DNA from: Halobacillus dabanensis
GTDB lineage: Bacteria; Bacillota; Bacilli; Bacillales; Halobacillaceae
Assembly: GCF_900114165.1 (NCBI RefSeq)
Contig: NZ_FOSB01000009.1
Coordinates: 1 to 64,000 of the forward strand
Length of the DNA stretch: 64,000 bases
Reading direction: 5' to 3'
Positions 34,404 to 43,344 of the stretch are shown here, in pieces. The notes beneath the pieces were generated by a model that worked only from the letters and a program-made list of their open reading frames with translations, searched no databases and had not been told where the DNA came from. The first letter of the stretch is position 1; each line of letters starts with the position of its first letter. Made by a program: the position numbers and the translations under genes.

Positions 34404-35189
34404 ATGAAATTAGGTAACGACCATTTAACTGTAGATGTGAAAGGTCCTGTCCTTTCTTGTGTTTTGAATAGACCAGATGCGTTAAATGCTTTTTCCAATC
34501 AAATGATTACTGGACTTCAAGAAGCATTGGAGGAAGCAGAACGTAATGATGAGGTGAAAGTTGTCATCCTTTCTGGTGCAGGGCGTTCGTTTTCCGCTGG
34601 TGGTGATGTGAAAACAATGGGGACGGCATCGGCCGAACATCTTTATAATCACATTGGTGTATTGAATCAATTAATTCTGAAGATCAAGGACTTAGCTAAG
34701 CCTGTGGTTGCTGTCGTGCATGGGTACGCAGCGGGGGCCGGCTTCAACTTGGCTCTTGCATGTGACCAGATTTTAGCCGCAGAAAAGAGTAAGTTTGTCC
34801 TTAGCTTTGCACAAGTGGGTCTCGTATCTGATGGAGGCGGGCATTACTTTTTGTCGAAATTGATAGGGCCATATCGAGCAAAAGAGTTATTGTTCCATGG
34901 CGAGCCTATTCCAGTAGAGACCGCTGTCGAATGGGGCATGGTGAATCGCGTCTTCCCTCTAGGGGAATTGGAAGAAGAGGCAATGAATTATGCCCTTAGG
35001 CTTTCTAAGGGACCAGGACGTGCGATGGGAATGATGAAGAAAATAGTGGATCAAGCTGACAAATCAGATTTAGCGACAATCCTGGAACAAGAGCGAATAA
35101 CTCAAACGATGATGGCAGCGACTGAAGATCACAAGGAAGGAGTCCAAGCATTTAAGGAAAAACGCAGACCAAACTTTATAGGGAACTAA
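34404..35189 (+). CDS. enoyl-CoA hydratase/isomerase
   Basis: A 261-residue crotonase-fold protein hydrating trans-2-enoyl-CoA. NRPDALNAFSNQM, GAGRSFSAGGDVKTMG (oxyanion hole) and AAGAGFNLALACD (second hole) are in the expected order. The family's usual catalytic Glu pair is not obvious, since the segment reads FAQVGLVSDGGGHYFLSKLI with Asp, so isomerase activity is also possible. The frame opens with the ATG at 34395 next to AAGGGG; the ATG at 34404 has better spacing. It lies 16 bases after the dehydrogenase. Confidence 0.85.
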   Translation: MKLGNDHLTVDVKGPVLSCVLNRPDALNAFSNQMITGLQEALEEAERNDEVKVVILSGAGRSFSAGGDVKTMGTASAEHLYNHIGVLNQLILKIKDLAKPVVAVVHGYAAGAGFNLALACDQILAAEKSKFVLSFAQVGLVSDGGGHYFLSKLIGPYRAKELLFHGEPIPVETAVEWGMVNRVFPLGELEEEAMNYALRLSKGPGRAMGMMKKIVDQADKSDLATILEQERITQTMMAATEDHKEGVQAFKEKRRPNFIGN

Positions 35190-35200
35190 GGAGGAGAATA

Positions 35201-36175
35201 ATGAAAGCGATTCAATTCAAAGAATTCGGGGATCCTTCTGTATTAGAAAAGGTTGATGTGGCAAAGCCAGAGCTGGCAGAAGGAGAAGTGCTTGTGAAAG
35301 TGTCTGCTATTGGCGTGAACTATGCAGATACCGCAAGGAGAGAAGGGGCGTACGTAGTCCCGACCCCTCTGCCGTTTATTCCAGGAGCAGAGGTAGCAGG
35401 TACCGTAGAGGAGGTAGGCGAAGGATCTACTCGTTTCAAAAAAGGAGACAGGGTCGTAACGTTGATCGGTTCAGGAGGTTACTCAGAATATGTGAAGACA
35501 AAAGAAAATACCCTGATTCCAATTCCCGCTGGTGTTTCGGATGAAACAGCCGTGGCACTACCTCTTCAAGGGTTGACGGCTTATCATGTCCTAACAACGA
35601 TGGGGAGGATGGAAAAAGGAGAAACGGTTCTTGTTCATGCTGCTGCAGGTGGTGTCGGATCATTAGCTGTGCAATTGGCTAAGATCTTCGGTGCTGGCAA
35701 GGTCATCGCTACAGCCAGTACTTCAGAAAAGTTAAAGCTGGCCGCTGATTTAGGTGCCGATCATGCAATCAATTACACCAATGCAAACTGGCGGGAAGAA
35801 GTCATGGAGGCTACTGATGGAAAAGGAGTAGACGTTGCTCTTGAAATGGCCGGAGGGAATGTTTTTCACGAAACCGTCAAGTGTATGAGAGGGTTCGGTC
35901 GAGTCGTCGTTTATGGTGTAGCAAGTGGAGATCCTGCAAGTATGTATCCATCCGGCTTGATGAATCGTAATTTGTCTGTCATAGGATTCTTTTTACCGCA
36001 AATTATGAAAAAACCAGTTTTGTTTGAGAAGAGCTTGAATCAGCTATTGCAAATGGTGAATACTGGGGGCCTAAAGCTGACTGTTGGTGGAGTGTTCGAT
36101 TTGGAGGAAGCCGCCCATGTTCACGAAATGATGCAAGAGAGAAAGACGAAAGGAAAGATTGTTCTGAAACCATAG
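35201..36175 (+). CDS. zinc-free quinone oxidoreductase-like MDR protein
   Basis: A 324-residue medium-chain dehydrogenase/reductase of the quinone oxidoreductase (Qor) branch: GVNYADTARREGAY near residue 38, PFIPGAEVAGTVEEVG near 58, LVHAAAGGVGSLAVQLAK near 145 for NADPH. The zinc ligands of alcohol dehydrogenases are missing. As last gene of the acyl-CoA operon it may reduce an enoyl-CoA or a quinone. GGAGGAGAATA precedes the ATG; a terminator follows. Confidence 0.85.
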   Translation: MKAIQFKEFGDPSVLEKVDVAKPELAEGEVLVKVSAIGVNYADTARREGAYVVPTPLPFIPGAEVAGTVEEVGEGSTRFKKGDRVVTLIGSGGYSEYVKTKENTLIPIPAGVSDETAVALPLQGLTAYHVLTTMGRMEKGETVLVHAAAGGVGSLAVQLAKIFGAGKVIATASTSEKLKLAADLGADHAINYTNANWREEVMEATDGKGVDVALEMAGGNVFHETVKCMRGFGRVVVYGVASGDPASMYPSGLMNRNLSVIGFFLPQIMKKPVLFEKSLNQLLQMVNTGGLKLTVGGVFDLEEAAHVHEMMQERKTKGKIVLKP

Positions 36176-36180
36176 AATTG

Positions 36181-36215
36181 AAAAGTACGGCAGATTATTC
36201 TCTGTCGTACTTTTT
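36181..36215 (+). terminator. terminator of the acyl-CoA operon
   Basis: AAAAGTACGgCAGA pairs with TCTGtCGTACTTTTT around a short loop. Confidence 0.9.
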
Positions 36216-36269
36216 GAAGGAAGAGAGGAGGAATTTGTCGAATAGTAGTGGGGAAGGAGGGTCTAAGAA

Positions 36270-36821
36270 TTGTTTGTACATAAGATTGATGAAGAACTAT
36301 CATTAAAAATGATTGACCATAGAGATGCGGAGGAGTTGTTTGAGTTATCAGATCAATCGAGAGACCATATTCGAACGTGGTTGCCCTGGATCAACTTTAC
36401 TAATGAAGTAGAAGACACGAGAAACTATATAAAATTCAGTTTAAAAAGATATGCTGAAAATGACGGACTCACCATTTGTGTTCTGTTTCATGGAAAGATT
36501 GCAGGGGTTGTTGATTTTCATGAAATCGATGATAAGAATAAAGTAACAAGTATCGGCTACTGGATGGGAGCAGAGTACAAAGGGAGGGGATTACTTACAA
36601 GAGCTTGCCGGTTTCTGTTCAGTTATGCTTTTGATGAGCTAGGAATGAACCGAATTGAAATTAGGGCTGCTACAGAAAATGTGAAAAGTCGTGGTGTGCC
36701 TGAGAGGCTTGGGTTCCGTCAAGAAGGAATCATAAGACAAGCAGCTAAATTATACGATGAATATACGGACCATGTCGTTTATGGTATGCTGAAATCAGAG
36801 TGGAACAAAGCCTCTTCCTAA
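36270..36821 (+). CDS. RimJ/RimL-type GNAT acetyltransferase
   Basis: A 183-residue acetyltransferase of the RimJ/RimL/SpeG-like GNAT branch: LSLKMIDHRDAEELFELSD at the start, IGYWMGAEYKGRGLLTRACR near 91 (acetyl-CoA loop), and NVKSRGVPERLGFRQEG near 130. Such enzymes acetylate protein N-termini or small amines. Start is TTG behind AAGGAGGG. Monocistronic with a strong terminator overlapping its end. Confidence 0.8.
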   Translation: MFVHKIDEELSLKMIDHRDAEELFELSDQSRDHIRTWLPWINFTNEVEDTRNYIKFSLKRYAENDGLTICVLFHGKIAGVVDFHEIDDKNKVTSIGYWMGAEYKGRGLLTRACRFLFSYAFDELGMNRIEIRAATENVKSRGVPERLGFRQEGIIRQAAKLYDEYTDHVVYGMLKSEWNKASS

Positions 36822-36840
36822 GACAGGAAGAGGCTTTGTT
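36804..36840. terminator. strong bidirectional terminator
   Basis: AACAAAGCCTCTTCC with its perfect complement; overlaps the acetyltransferase stop codon. Confidence 0.9.
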
Positions 36841-36909
36841 CGATAAAGATGTCTAATTTTAAATGGAGTCCAATGTATATCATGGGGACTAGGGAGCAGC
36901 ATGGGTTTT

Positions 36910-37572
36910 CTATTGTACAACGGCCAGCACGAAACCATCATATCCTTTACTTCCTACCGTCTGGAATGCTGTAGAATCCAGACGGGGATGGTCTTTCAAG
37001 AGATCGAACATTTCGCGGATTCCATTGATGCTTGGGTCGTTGCTTTCTTCATCTAAAAGCTTTCCGTCTCTGACAACATTATCCACTAATATAGTTGTTC
37101 CTGACTTTGATAATTTTAGAGCTTCTTTTATATATCGCGGATTATTGTTTTTATCAGCATCGATAAAAACAAAATCGAATGGTTCACGTCCTTCTAAAGT
37201 GGGCAAAGACTCCGCAGCTGGTCCGACAATTATTTCAATCTTATCCTTCACTCCGGCAGTTTCCATGTTTTTGGAAGCGACTTCTGCATGTTTAGGGCTG
37301 AATTCGAGGGTAGTAAGATGGCCTTCAGCAGGAAGAGCCTTCGCCATCCAAATACTACTGTAGCCACCTAGTGTACCTATTTCCAACACATTCTTTGCCC
37401 CTTTCATTTTCACAAAAAGCTGAAGTAATTTCCCTTGGGTGGCAGAGACATCAATAGAAGGCAGGTTTGCTTTTTTGTTGGCTTGCAAGATTTGGTTCAT
37501 GACAGGGTCTTCTGGTATTAACTGATCAACGAAATAATCGTCAACTTTTTTCCACGTTTCTAATGAACTCAT
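36910..37572 (-). CDS. class I SAM-dependent O-methyltransferase (family 3)
   Basis: A 220-residue catechol/caffeoyl-CoA-type O-methyltransferase. VLEIGTLGGYSSIWMA near residue 61 is the SAM motif I, FDFVFIDADKNNNPRYIKEA near 134 holds the metal-binding Asp residues, and LVDNVVRDGKL near 160 the following motif. Metal-dependent methylation of a hydroxyl group is expected; the substrate is unknown. AGGAGAGATTCAT precedes the ATG. Monocistronic. Confidence 0.85.
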   Translation of the reverse strand: MSSLETWKKVDDYFVDQLIPEDPVMNQILQANKKANLPSIDVSATQGKLLQLFVKMKGAKNVLEIGTLGGYSSIWMAKALPAEGHLTTLEFSPKHAEVASKNMETAGVKDKIEIIVGPAAESLPTLEGREPFDFVFIDADKNNNPRYIKEALKLSKSGTTILVDNVVRDGKLLDEESNDPSINGIREMFDLLKDHPRLDSTAFQTVGSKGYDGFVLAVVQ

Positions 37573-37742
37573 ATGAATCTCTCCTTATGTACTCTTTCTT
37601 TTATTTTAAGCTTCCTCCATTAAAAACACGAGCGATAAGTTATTGATTTGTGACATATTAAGCAGCAGGCAGGTCGTTTTTCTCAAGCTGAGCTTCCTCT
37701 TCTCAGGCTGGCGGGATGAGTACTCCTTATTCCACGGAGTTC

Positions 37743-37790
37743 AATAATAAAAAGGCTCAGAGTATTTTTACCCTGAGCCTTTTTATTATT
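37743..37790 (-). terminator. terminator of the 5-oxoprolinase operon
   Basis: AATAAAAAGGCTCAG with CTGAGCCTTTTTATT around a 12-base loop, downstream of the last gene of the minus-strand operon. Confidence 0.9.
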
Positions 37791-37795
37791 GAAAC

Positions 37796-38986
37796 TTAGC
37801 TGAATAGTTTTGGTATTCCTTGAATTAATGACATACCACCCATATAAGACATGGCGATAACGATCAGTACCCCGAAAATGGTGAGCCAAAGGGGATGTTT
37901 GTAATCCCCGACAATTTTTTGTTTATATGCAGCAACCAACATGACGCCGAGGGCAATCGGTAATATTAATCCATTCAACGATCCCACGAGAATCAAAACT
38001 TTTACTGGTTTGCCGACTGATACGAACACAGTTGTTGATATGACAATAAATCCAACGATGAACCACTTGTGATATTTGTTAATTGTTTTACTGAATGTAC
38101 GGATGAAAGAAACGGATGTATAAGCGGCACCGACGACTGAGGTCACAGCAGCGGCCCACATGATGATTCCGAAAATTTTATACCCGATATTACCAGCGGC
38201 TGCCTGGAAAACAGAAGCTGGTGGATTTTCCGGATTTAAAGTAAATCCTGAGGCTACGACACCAAGAGATGCAAGGAAGAGGAAAATCCGCATGACTGAA
38301 GCGATACCAATAGCTGATACGGAGCTTTTTGTTACTTGCGGTAGTGACTCTTTTCCTTTCACCCCTGCATCTAAAAGGCGGTGACCACCGGCAAAAGTGA
38401 TATAACCTCCGACTGTTCCGCCGACTAGAGTAATAATGGCAAGAAAATCAATGGTATCCGGAACGAATGTTTTAGCTACAGCTTCTCCAACAGGAGGTTG
38501 AGCCGAAAACATGACGAAAATAGTCAGGCCAATCATAATAAAACCTGCGATTTGTGCGAAGCGGTCCATCACTTTTCCGGCTTCCCGAACAAGAAACACG
38601 GCTACTGCGACAATGCCGCTGAACAGTGCTCCCATTTCGGGGGAAATGCCAAAGAGGACGTTCGTACCTAAACCGGCACCTGCGATATTTCCTATATTAA
38701 AGGCTAGGCCGCCAGCTACAATAAGAATCGACAAGAGGAGACCAAGTCCTGGCAAAAGGCTGTTAGCGATGTCTTGTGCTGGCTTTTCGGAAATCGCGAT
38801 TATCCGCCAAATGTTAAGTTGAGCGCCTATATCTATGATAATCGATATCAGAATAACAAATCCGAAGCTTGCTGCGAGTTGTTGAGTAAAATGAGTCGTT
38901 TGTGTTAAGAAACCTGGGCCGATGGCGGAAGTTGCCATCAGGAATGCAGCTCCTAACAAGAGACTTCTAGTTGATTGTTCCTTCAT
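37796..38986 (-). CDS. NRAMP-like transporter of the 5-oxoprolinase locus (YcsG-like)
   Basis: A 396-residue polytopic membrane protein, about 11 helices, of the NRAMP superfamily. The start ATSAIGPGFLTQTTHFT replaces the DPGN metal-binding motif of true Mn/Fe NRAMPs, as in YcsG of Bacillus and other members next to oxoprolinase genes. Import of a non-metal substrate such as 5-oxoproline is therefore more likely than metal uptake (inference from the motif and neighbours). AAAAGGAGCTGCCCC precedes the ATG. It follows pxpA by 36 bases. Confidence 0.8.
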   Translation of the reverse strand: MKEQSTRSLLLGAAFLMATSAIGPGFLTQTTHFTQQLAASFGFVILISIIIDIGAQLNIWRIIAISEKPAQDIANSLLPGLGLLLSILIVAGGLAFNIGNIAGAGLGTNVLFGISPEMGALFSGIVAVAVFLVREAGKVMDRFAQIAGFIMIGLTIFVMFSAQPPVGEAVAKTFVPDTIDFLAIITLVGGTVGGYITFAGGHRLLDAGVKGKESLPQVTKSSVSAIGIASVMRIFLFLASLGVVASGFTLNPENPPASVFQAAAGNIGYKIFGIIMWAAAVTSVVGAAYTSVSFIRTFSKTINKYHKWFIVGFIVISTTVFVSVGKPVKVLILVGSLNGLILPIALGVMLVAAYKQKIVGDYKHPLWLTIFGVLIVIAMSYMGGMSLIQGIPKLFS

Positions 38987-39022
38987 GGGGCAGCTCCTTT
39001 TCTAAGTAAGTAGTATTATTAG

Positions 39023-39790
39023 TTAGATGAATTTAGCTATGGGTTGGAGTTCTATTTCCGACTCTTTCAAAGCTTTTGTTATATAGTTGGCGAATTCTAT
39101 GGCACTTTCCCCATCCCCGTGGATGCATATCGTTTGGACGTCTATATCGATATCTACATTTTGGAGGGTTTGTACTTTGTTTTCTTTGATCATGCGTATG
39201 ACTTGATTGACGGCCTGTTCATGATCTGTAATTAATGCATTTGGTTCTCTTCTTGATGTTAGTGTACCGTCCTGCTGATAGGTACGATCGGAGAATACTT
39301 CACTGGCCGTTTTCAGTCCATGTTTTTTCCCGGCGTTGACCAGTTCGCTTCCGGCGAGGCCGAAGAGAATCAATTCAGGATCAATATCGTAAACAGCTTT
39401 AGCGATTGCATTTGCTAAAGAACTATCTTTAGCGGCCATGTTGAATAAAGCTCCATGTGGCTTGACGTGTTGCAGTTTTCCACCTTCTGTATCGACGAAT
39501 CCTTTAAGGGCACCGATTTGATAAACGACCATGTCGTAAACTTCTTCCTCGGAAACGTCCATAGGGCGACGGCCGAAACCAGCAAGATCAGGGAGTCCAG
39601 GGTGAGCGCCTATGCCGACATTGTGTTCTATAGCCATTTTCACTGTTTTTTTCATAATGGAAGGATCACCAGCATGATACCCACAAGCAATATTGGCAGA
39701 CGTGACGTACTTCAGTATTTCATCGTCACGTCCAATCCTATAATTGCCAAAACTTTCTCCCATATCACAATTCAAATCAACGATGTGCAT
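39023..39790 (-). CDS. pxpA: 5-oxoprolinase subunit A (LamB/YcsF family)
   Basis: Subunit of the three-part ATP-dependent 5-oxoprolinase that opens 5-oxoproline to glutamate. The 255-residue protein starts with [12 protein letters not shown], followed by [16 protein letters not shown] near 31, [18 protein letters not shown] near 54 and the C-terminal ICIHGDGE motif, all typical of the TIM-barrel LamB/YcsF family. AAGGGGAGAAATAC precedes the ATG. It lies 14 bases after pxpC in the operon. Confidence 0.95.
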   Translation of the reverse strand: MHIVDLNCDMGESFGNYRIGRDDEILKYVTSANIACGYHAGDPSIMKKTVKMAIEHNVGIGAHPGLPDLAGFGRRPMDVSEEEVYDMVVYQIGALKGFVDTEGGKLQHVKPHGALFNMAAKDSSLANAIAKAVYDIDPELILFGLAGSELVNAGKKHGLKTASEVFSDRTYQQDGTLTSRREPNALITDHEQAVNQVIRMIKENKVQTLQNVDIDIDVQTICIHGDGESAIEFANYITKALKESEIELQPIAKFI

Positions 39791-39804
39791 GTATTTCTCC
39801 CCTT

Positions 39805-40806
39805 TTATAAGTACTTTGTTTTTATTCCTCTTTGAAGTTGCTTAAGTTTAGTCTCATGGTGAAGTAGCAGTCTTTGAGCTGCATCATGAGAGATTTGTTC
39901 AAAGGTTAAGCTCTCCCCGGGTCGCATTTGAGCTATTCTTGGTAAATCAACAGAGGCCACTTGTCCGATTTTTGGATAGCCACCAGTTGTTTGACGGTCA
40001 GCTAATAGGAGAATAGGGTTACCTTCTGGTGGAACCTGAACTGTGCCGAACGCTACAGCTTCTGAAAGAATGTCCTTCTTTTCTTTAAGTTTCAAAGTAG
40101 AACCGGTCAAACGATAGCCCATCCGGTCAGACTTAGAATCAATCGTGTAGGGAGTGTGGAAAAAATCATACTGACTTTGAGTCTCAAACAGGTCGTATTC
40201 CCGACCAGGCATAACGCGAATAGGGTGTTTGGCTCCAATGTAATCGGTGAATGATGAGTCTACAAACCAAGGGGCTTCCCTTAACCGTTCTTTTGGATCG
40301 GAAGGGGTAAGCTTTTTCATTAAGTATTGTGAATCTTCGCTCTGTCTCCCAATGGTCAAAGTATCGCCTTTTTCCAGGGGTCGGCCTTTGTAGCCACCAA
40401 TTCCTGCCCGGATATAAGTAGAAGCACTTCCCATAACAGTCGGTACTTCAAACCCGCCCGCTATGGCTAAATAACTTCGGAAACCACTCTTTGGTTGGCC
40501 AAAACGCAATTCGGTCCCTTTTTTTATGTAGACAGGCTTCCACATGGATACGGGTTCACCGTCAATCATAGGGGTAAGGTGGCCGCCGCATATAGCGATA
40601 CAGGTATCTTGCTGGAATTCAAGAACGGGACCCATCAAGGTAATTTCCATTGTGGGAACATTTGTAGTATTACCAACTAGCTGGTTGGCAATCCGATGAC
40701 TGTCTTGATCCATAGCTCCACTGGCAATGACACCGTTCTTTTGATTTCCATAGCGGCCCTGATCCTGGATTGTAGTCATCAATCCTGCTTTTAATACCGA
40801 GATCAT
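39805..40806 (-). CDS. pxpC: 5-oxoprolinase subunit C (KipA/biotin-dependent carboxylase-like)
   Basis: A 333-residue protein of the urea amidolyase-related (KipA) family: [13 protein letters not shown] at the start, [17 protein letters not shown] near 31 and [11 protein letters not shown] near 271. Together with PxpA and PxpB it makes 5-oxoprolinase; the Bacillus homologue KipA also counters the sporulation-kinase inhibitor KipI. The start codon overlaps the pxpB stop by four bases, indicating translational coupling. Confidence 0.95.
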   Translation of the reverse strand: MISVLKAGLMTTIQDQGRYGNQKNGVIASGAMDQDSHRIANQLVGNTTNVPTMEITLMGPVLEFQQDTCIAICGGHLTPMIDGEPVSMWKPVYIKKGTELRFGQPKSGFRSYLAIAGGFEVPTVMGSASTYIRAGIGGYKGRPLEKGDTLTIGRQSEDSQYLMKKLTPSDPKERLREAPWFVDSSFTDYIGAKHPIRVMPGREYDLFETQSQYDFFHTPYTIDSKSDRMGYRLTGSTLKLKEKKDILSEAVAFGTVQVPPEGNPILLLADRQTTGGYPKIGQVASVDLPRIAQMRPGESLTFEQISHDAAQRLLLHHETKLKQLQRGIKTKYL

Positions 40807-41516
40807 TCTTCATCCTCCTTCATCTCTTTATAGTCTTCTGCGTTGATACGAGTAAAACGTATCCGGTCGCCGGCTTGAAGGAGGGAGGGTGTTTCCTTTT
40901 TAGGATCGAATAATTTCACAGGTGTACGCCCGATCAACTGCCAACCTCCTGGGGTTTCAATTGGATAAACGCCGGTTTGTTCTCCTGCGATTCCTACAGA
41001 CCCAGCTGGGATGGTTAATCTAGGGTCATCTCTTCTTGGTGTGGCAATCTTTTTATCCATGCCTCCGATATAGGGGAAGCCTGGCGCAAATCCAATCATA
41101 TAGACGAGATACTCACCTTCCATATGAGTGGCAATCACTTCTTCTTCTGTCATGTTATTCCGTTTTGCTACGTAGGGGAGGTCGGGCCCAAGTTCTCCAC
41201 CATAGCAAACAGGAATATCTATTGACCGGCTAGTTTGCCCATGGTCTTTAAGTTCAGAAAGCATATGGCGCATTTCCTCTTGAACCCAATCATAAGGAAG
41301 CTGGTTTGCCTTTGATATGTGGTTAGCTATGTAAAAAGGGTCATAGAAGATGGTCACTGTGGTGAAAGCTGGAATGTATTCCACCATCCAGTCCGGCTTT
41401 TCTCGATCTAAATGGCTGGCGACCTTTCTTACTTCATAATTGGTTTCCTCATCAATCCTATCCCCGAAATCAATGATGAGTGCTTGATCCCCTAGTGGGT
41501 GCATAGTCTGTTCCAT
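40803..41516 (-). CDS. pxpB: 5-oxoprolinase subunit B (KipI family)
   Basis: A 237-residue protein of the allophanate-hydrolase-subunit-1/KipI family: LIIDFGDRIDEETN near residue 13, PVCYGGELGPDLPYVA near 102, YMIGFAPGFPYIGGMD near 139 and GIAGEQTGVYPIETPGGWQL near 174. In Bacillus KipI binds and inhibits the sporulation kinase KinA, so this gene may have a metabolic and a regulatory role. First gene of the operon, with GGAGGTAGATGA before the ATG and a promoter about 70 bases upstream. Confidence 0.95.
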   Translation of the reverse strand: MEQTMHPLGDQALIIDFGDRIDEETNYEVRKVASHLDREKPDWMVEYIPAFTTVTIFYDPFYIANHISKANQLPYDWVQEEMRHMLSELKDHGQTSRSIDIPVCYGGELGPDLPYVAKRNNMTEEEVIATHMEGEYLVYMIGFAPGFPYIGGMDKKIATPRRDDPRLTIPAGSVGIAGEQTGVYPIETPGGWQLIGRTPVKLFDPKKETPSLLQAGDRIRFTRINAEDYKEMKEDEE

Positions 41517-41587
41517 TCATCTACCTCCTTTGTGAATAACATCTGGTTGTCGAATCGTGTCATACTTCCCAAAATTATTCTTCCTTT

Positions 41588-41616
41588 ATCGTATCCTATT
41601 CTATACTCTCTTTCAA
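41588..41616 (-). promoter_or_regulatory. candidate promoter of the pxp operon
   Basis: On the minus strand TTGAAA, 17-base spacer, TACGAT. Confidence 0.6.
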
Positions 41617-41702
41617 TTTGTAGTTAGTTCCATGGCGGGTTTAAGAGCTTTAGAAAGAAGGAATAGTATAGATGAATGACTAATATGGAGGAGGATGGAA
41701 AT

Positions 41703-42161
41703 ATGCCTTGGGATACAGAAGATTATCCAAGTTCCTTAAAGAATTTAGAAACGCCGATCAGAAAGAAGGCCATTGATATAGCAAATGCCATGATTGATGA
41801 AGGATATGACGAGAATCGGGCTATTCCAATTGCAACAGAGCAAGCAAAAGAATGGTATAGCAATGCGGATGAAAAAGAAATAAATAGCGTAAAGCAAATG
41901 AGTGATCAGGCTTTGAGAAGCAGAGATGAAGATCGGGATAAATCGGAAAGCCGACCTGAACTTCTCGACAAGGGGCAGCATGTTGTTTCCCATAAAGACG
42001 GATGGGCAGTAAAGACAGAAGATGCTAAAAAGCCATCCGAGGTATTTGATAATAAAGATGAGGCAGTTAAAAGAGCCAAAGAGATTGCTGATAATAAAGG
42101 GACTCAAGTTATTATTCATAAGAAAGATGGAAGTATTCAGGAGAAAGTCTCGTCTAAATAA
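41703..42161 (+). CDS. YdaT-like protein with C-terminal DUF2188 domain
   Basis: A 152-residue soluble, highly charged protein. Residues 1-60 (MPWDTEDYPSSLKNL, KKAIDIANAMIDEGYDE, AIPIATEQAKEW) match the YdaT/ChaB-like module. Residues 90-150 (GQHVVSHKDGWAVK, EIADNKGTQVIIHKKDGSIQ) match DUF2188. In Bacillus YdaT has the same arrangement and belongs to the general stress regulon. The frame opens at 41676, but GGAGGAGG precedes the ATG at 41703 and the MPW start is conserved. Confidence 0.8.
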   Translation: MPWDTEDYPSSLKNLETPIRKKAIDIANAMIDEGYDENRAIPIATEQAKEWYSNADEKEINSVKQMSDQALRSRDEDRDKSESRPELLDKGQHVVSHKDGWAVKTEDAKKPSEVFDNKDEAVKRAKEIADNKGTQVIIHKKDGSIQEKVSSK

Positions 42162-42255
42162 GAATTACACCGTACAATTTTAAAAAAACGTCTATATAGC
42201 CAGTAAAAGGAAACAATTTAAGATCATTAAAATCACAATAGGTCAGATGAGATGG

Positions 42256-42286
42256 AAGGCACCTGTTTTTAATGGTGCTTTTCTTT
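42256..42286 (+). terminator. terminator after the YdaT-like gene
   Basis: AAGGCACC with GGTGCTTTT around a 10-base loop. Confidence 0.7.
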
Positions 42287-42487
42287 ATGCCAAGGTGATG
42301 AGAGGAATAATATTCACCTGGTAGAAGTAAGTATTAACGGAATCCATAGCTTTGAAGAGTATGAAATCATCTTTGTAACAAGGAACCGGTACGGTCGTGA
42401 ACGAGGCTACTGGAGGTTTGGGGCTGGCCCTGTTAACGACGGAATGTGGTAATATAGGCTTGGAGCCAAATGATTGGAGGGAGCTAC

Positions 42488-42682
42488 ATGACTGGACAAA
42501 CAAGAAGCGATATACGTATTGGTGCAGAAGTAGATATCGTATTGAAGAAAGATCAAAGAAGTGGTGCACTGACACGAGGTAAGGTTAAAGATATCTTAAC
42601 AAAATCTCCTAATCACCCTCATGGTATAAAGGTACGGTTAGAAGATGGTCAGGTCGGGAGAGTGAAACAAATCCACGAATGA
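42488..42682 (+). CDS. ywbE: YwbE-like protein
   Basis: A 64-residue protein nearly identical in pattern to YwbE of Bacillus (DUF2196): DIRIGAEVDIVLKKDQRSG, LTRGKVKDILT and SPNHPHGIKVRLEDGQVGRV. It looks like a small all-beta fold; its function is unknown. The frame begins at 42470, but TTGGAGGGAGCTAC precedes the ATG at 42488. Monocistronic with its own terminator. Confidence 0.85.
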   Translation: MTGQTRSDIRIGAEVDIVLKKDQRSGALTRGKVKDILTKSPNHPHGIKVRLEDGQVGRVKQIHE

Positions 42683-42688
42683 AAAGAA

Positions 42689-42724
42689 ACCCCCCTCGCT
42701 TATCCAAAAGAGGGGGGTGTTTTA
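42689..42724 (+). terminator. terminator after ywbE
   Basis: ACCCCCCTC with GAGGGGGGT around a 12-base loop, followed by GTTTT. Confidence 0.85.
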
Positions 42725-42876
42725 TGAGCCGGAAATTATTACATGCAAATGTGAAAATGTGGACGGAATGTCATGGACAGTGACACCCATTCCAAACGGT
42801 CCCTTATATCGTAAGCCATCCGTTGTGGGGAAGGAAGGCCTCTACTTCAAGCCATTTTGCAAATAGAGGTTTGTAT

Positions 42877-43275
42877 TTAAACAGTATTTTTTTGATGGAT
42901 ATAATGGCGATAAGGCATTTCAATTGTAAAGAAAGCGCCGTCTTCATCTTCGGTGGCCGCAAGAATAACGTAATGAGGTCCGAAAATTTTATCCATCGCA
43001 TAGTCCCCATTGGCATAGGGTTCGTCACCAATGCTAAACCCGGTATCACGCAAATGTTGTTGCTTTTCTTCTGTAAGCTGGCTCGCTTCTGTGAGGTGAA
43101 CCATAGGGCGGACAAGGGACGCTCCACCGGGTTCTTCAATATAGTCAAAATCGATTCTGATATCCACGGAATCCCGGGTGTCACCTAACATGTCTACGAT
43201 GAATTCCTTGAACTCGGATAAGTCCATGAGAAAACGAACATCTTCTGGTTCAAAATTATCTAAGTATCGTGACAT
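42877..43275 (-). CDS. uncharacterized cytosolic protein
   Basis: A 132-residue acidic protein (SRYLDNFEPEDVRFLMDLSE at the start, GPHYVILAATEDEDGAFFTI near 100), predicted alpha/beta, without signal peptide or membrane helix. No family is recognised. AAGAAGGAGGTTCTTT before the ATG and clean coding character support a real gene. The candidate RNA at 43345-43688 ends 70 bases upstream of its start. Confidence 0.65.
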   Translation of the reverse strand: MSRYLDNFEPEDVRFLMDLSEFKEFIVDMLGDTRDSVDIRIDFDYIEEPGGASLVRPMVHLTEASQLTEEKQQHLRDTGFSIGDEPYANGDYAMDKIFGPHYVILAATEDEDGAFFTIEMPYRHYIHQKNTV

Positions 43276-43344
43276 AAAGAACCTCCTTCTTAGCTCTTAA
43301 GGCTTATATTACCATGAAAGAGACTGAATAAACTTCATAGAATT

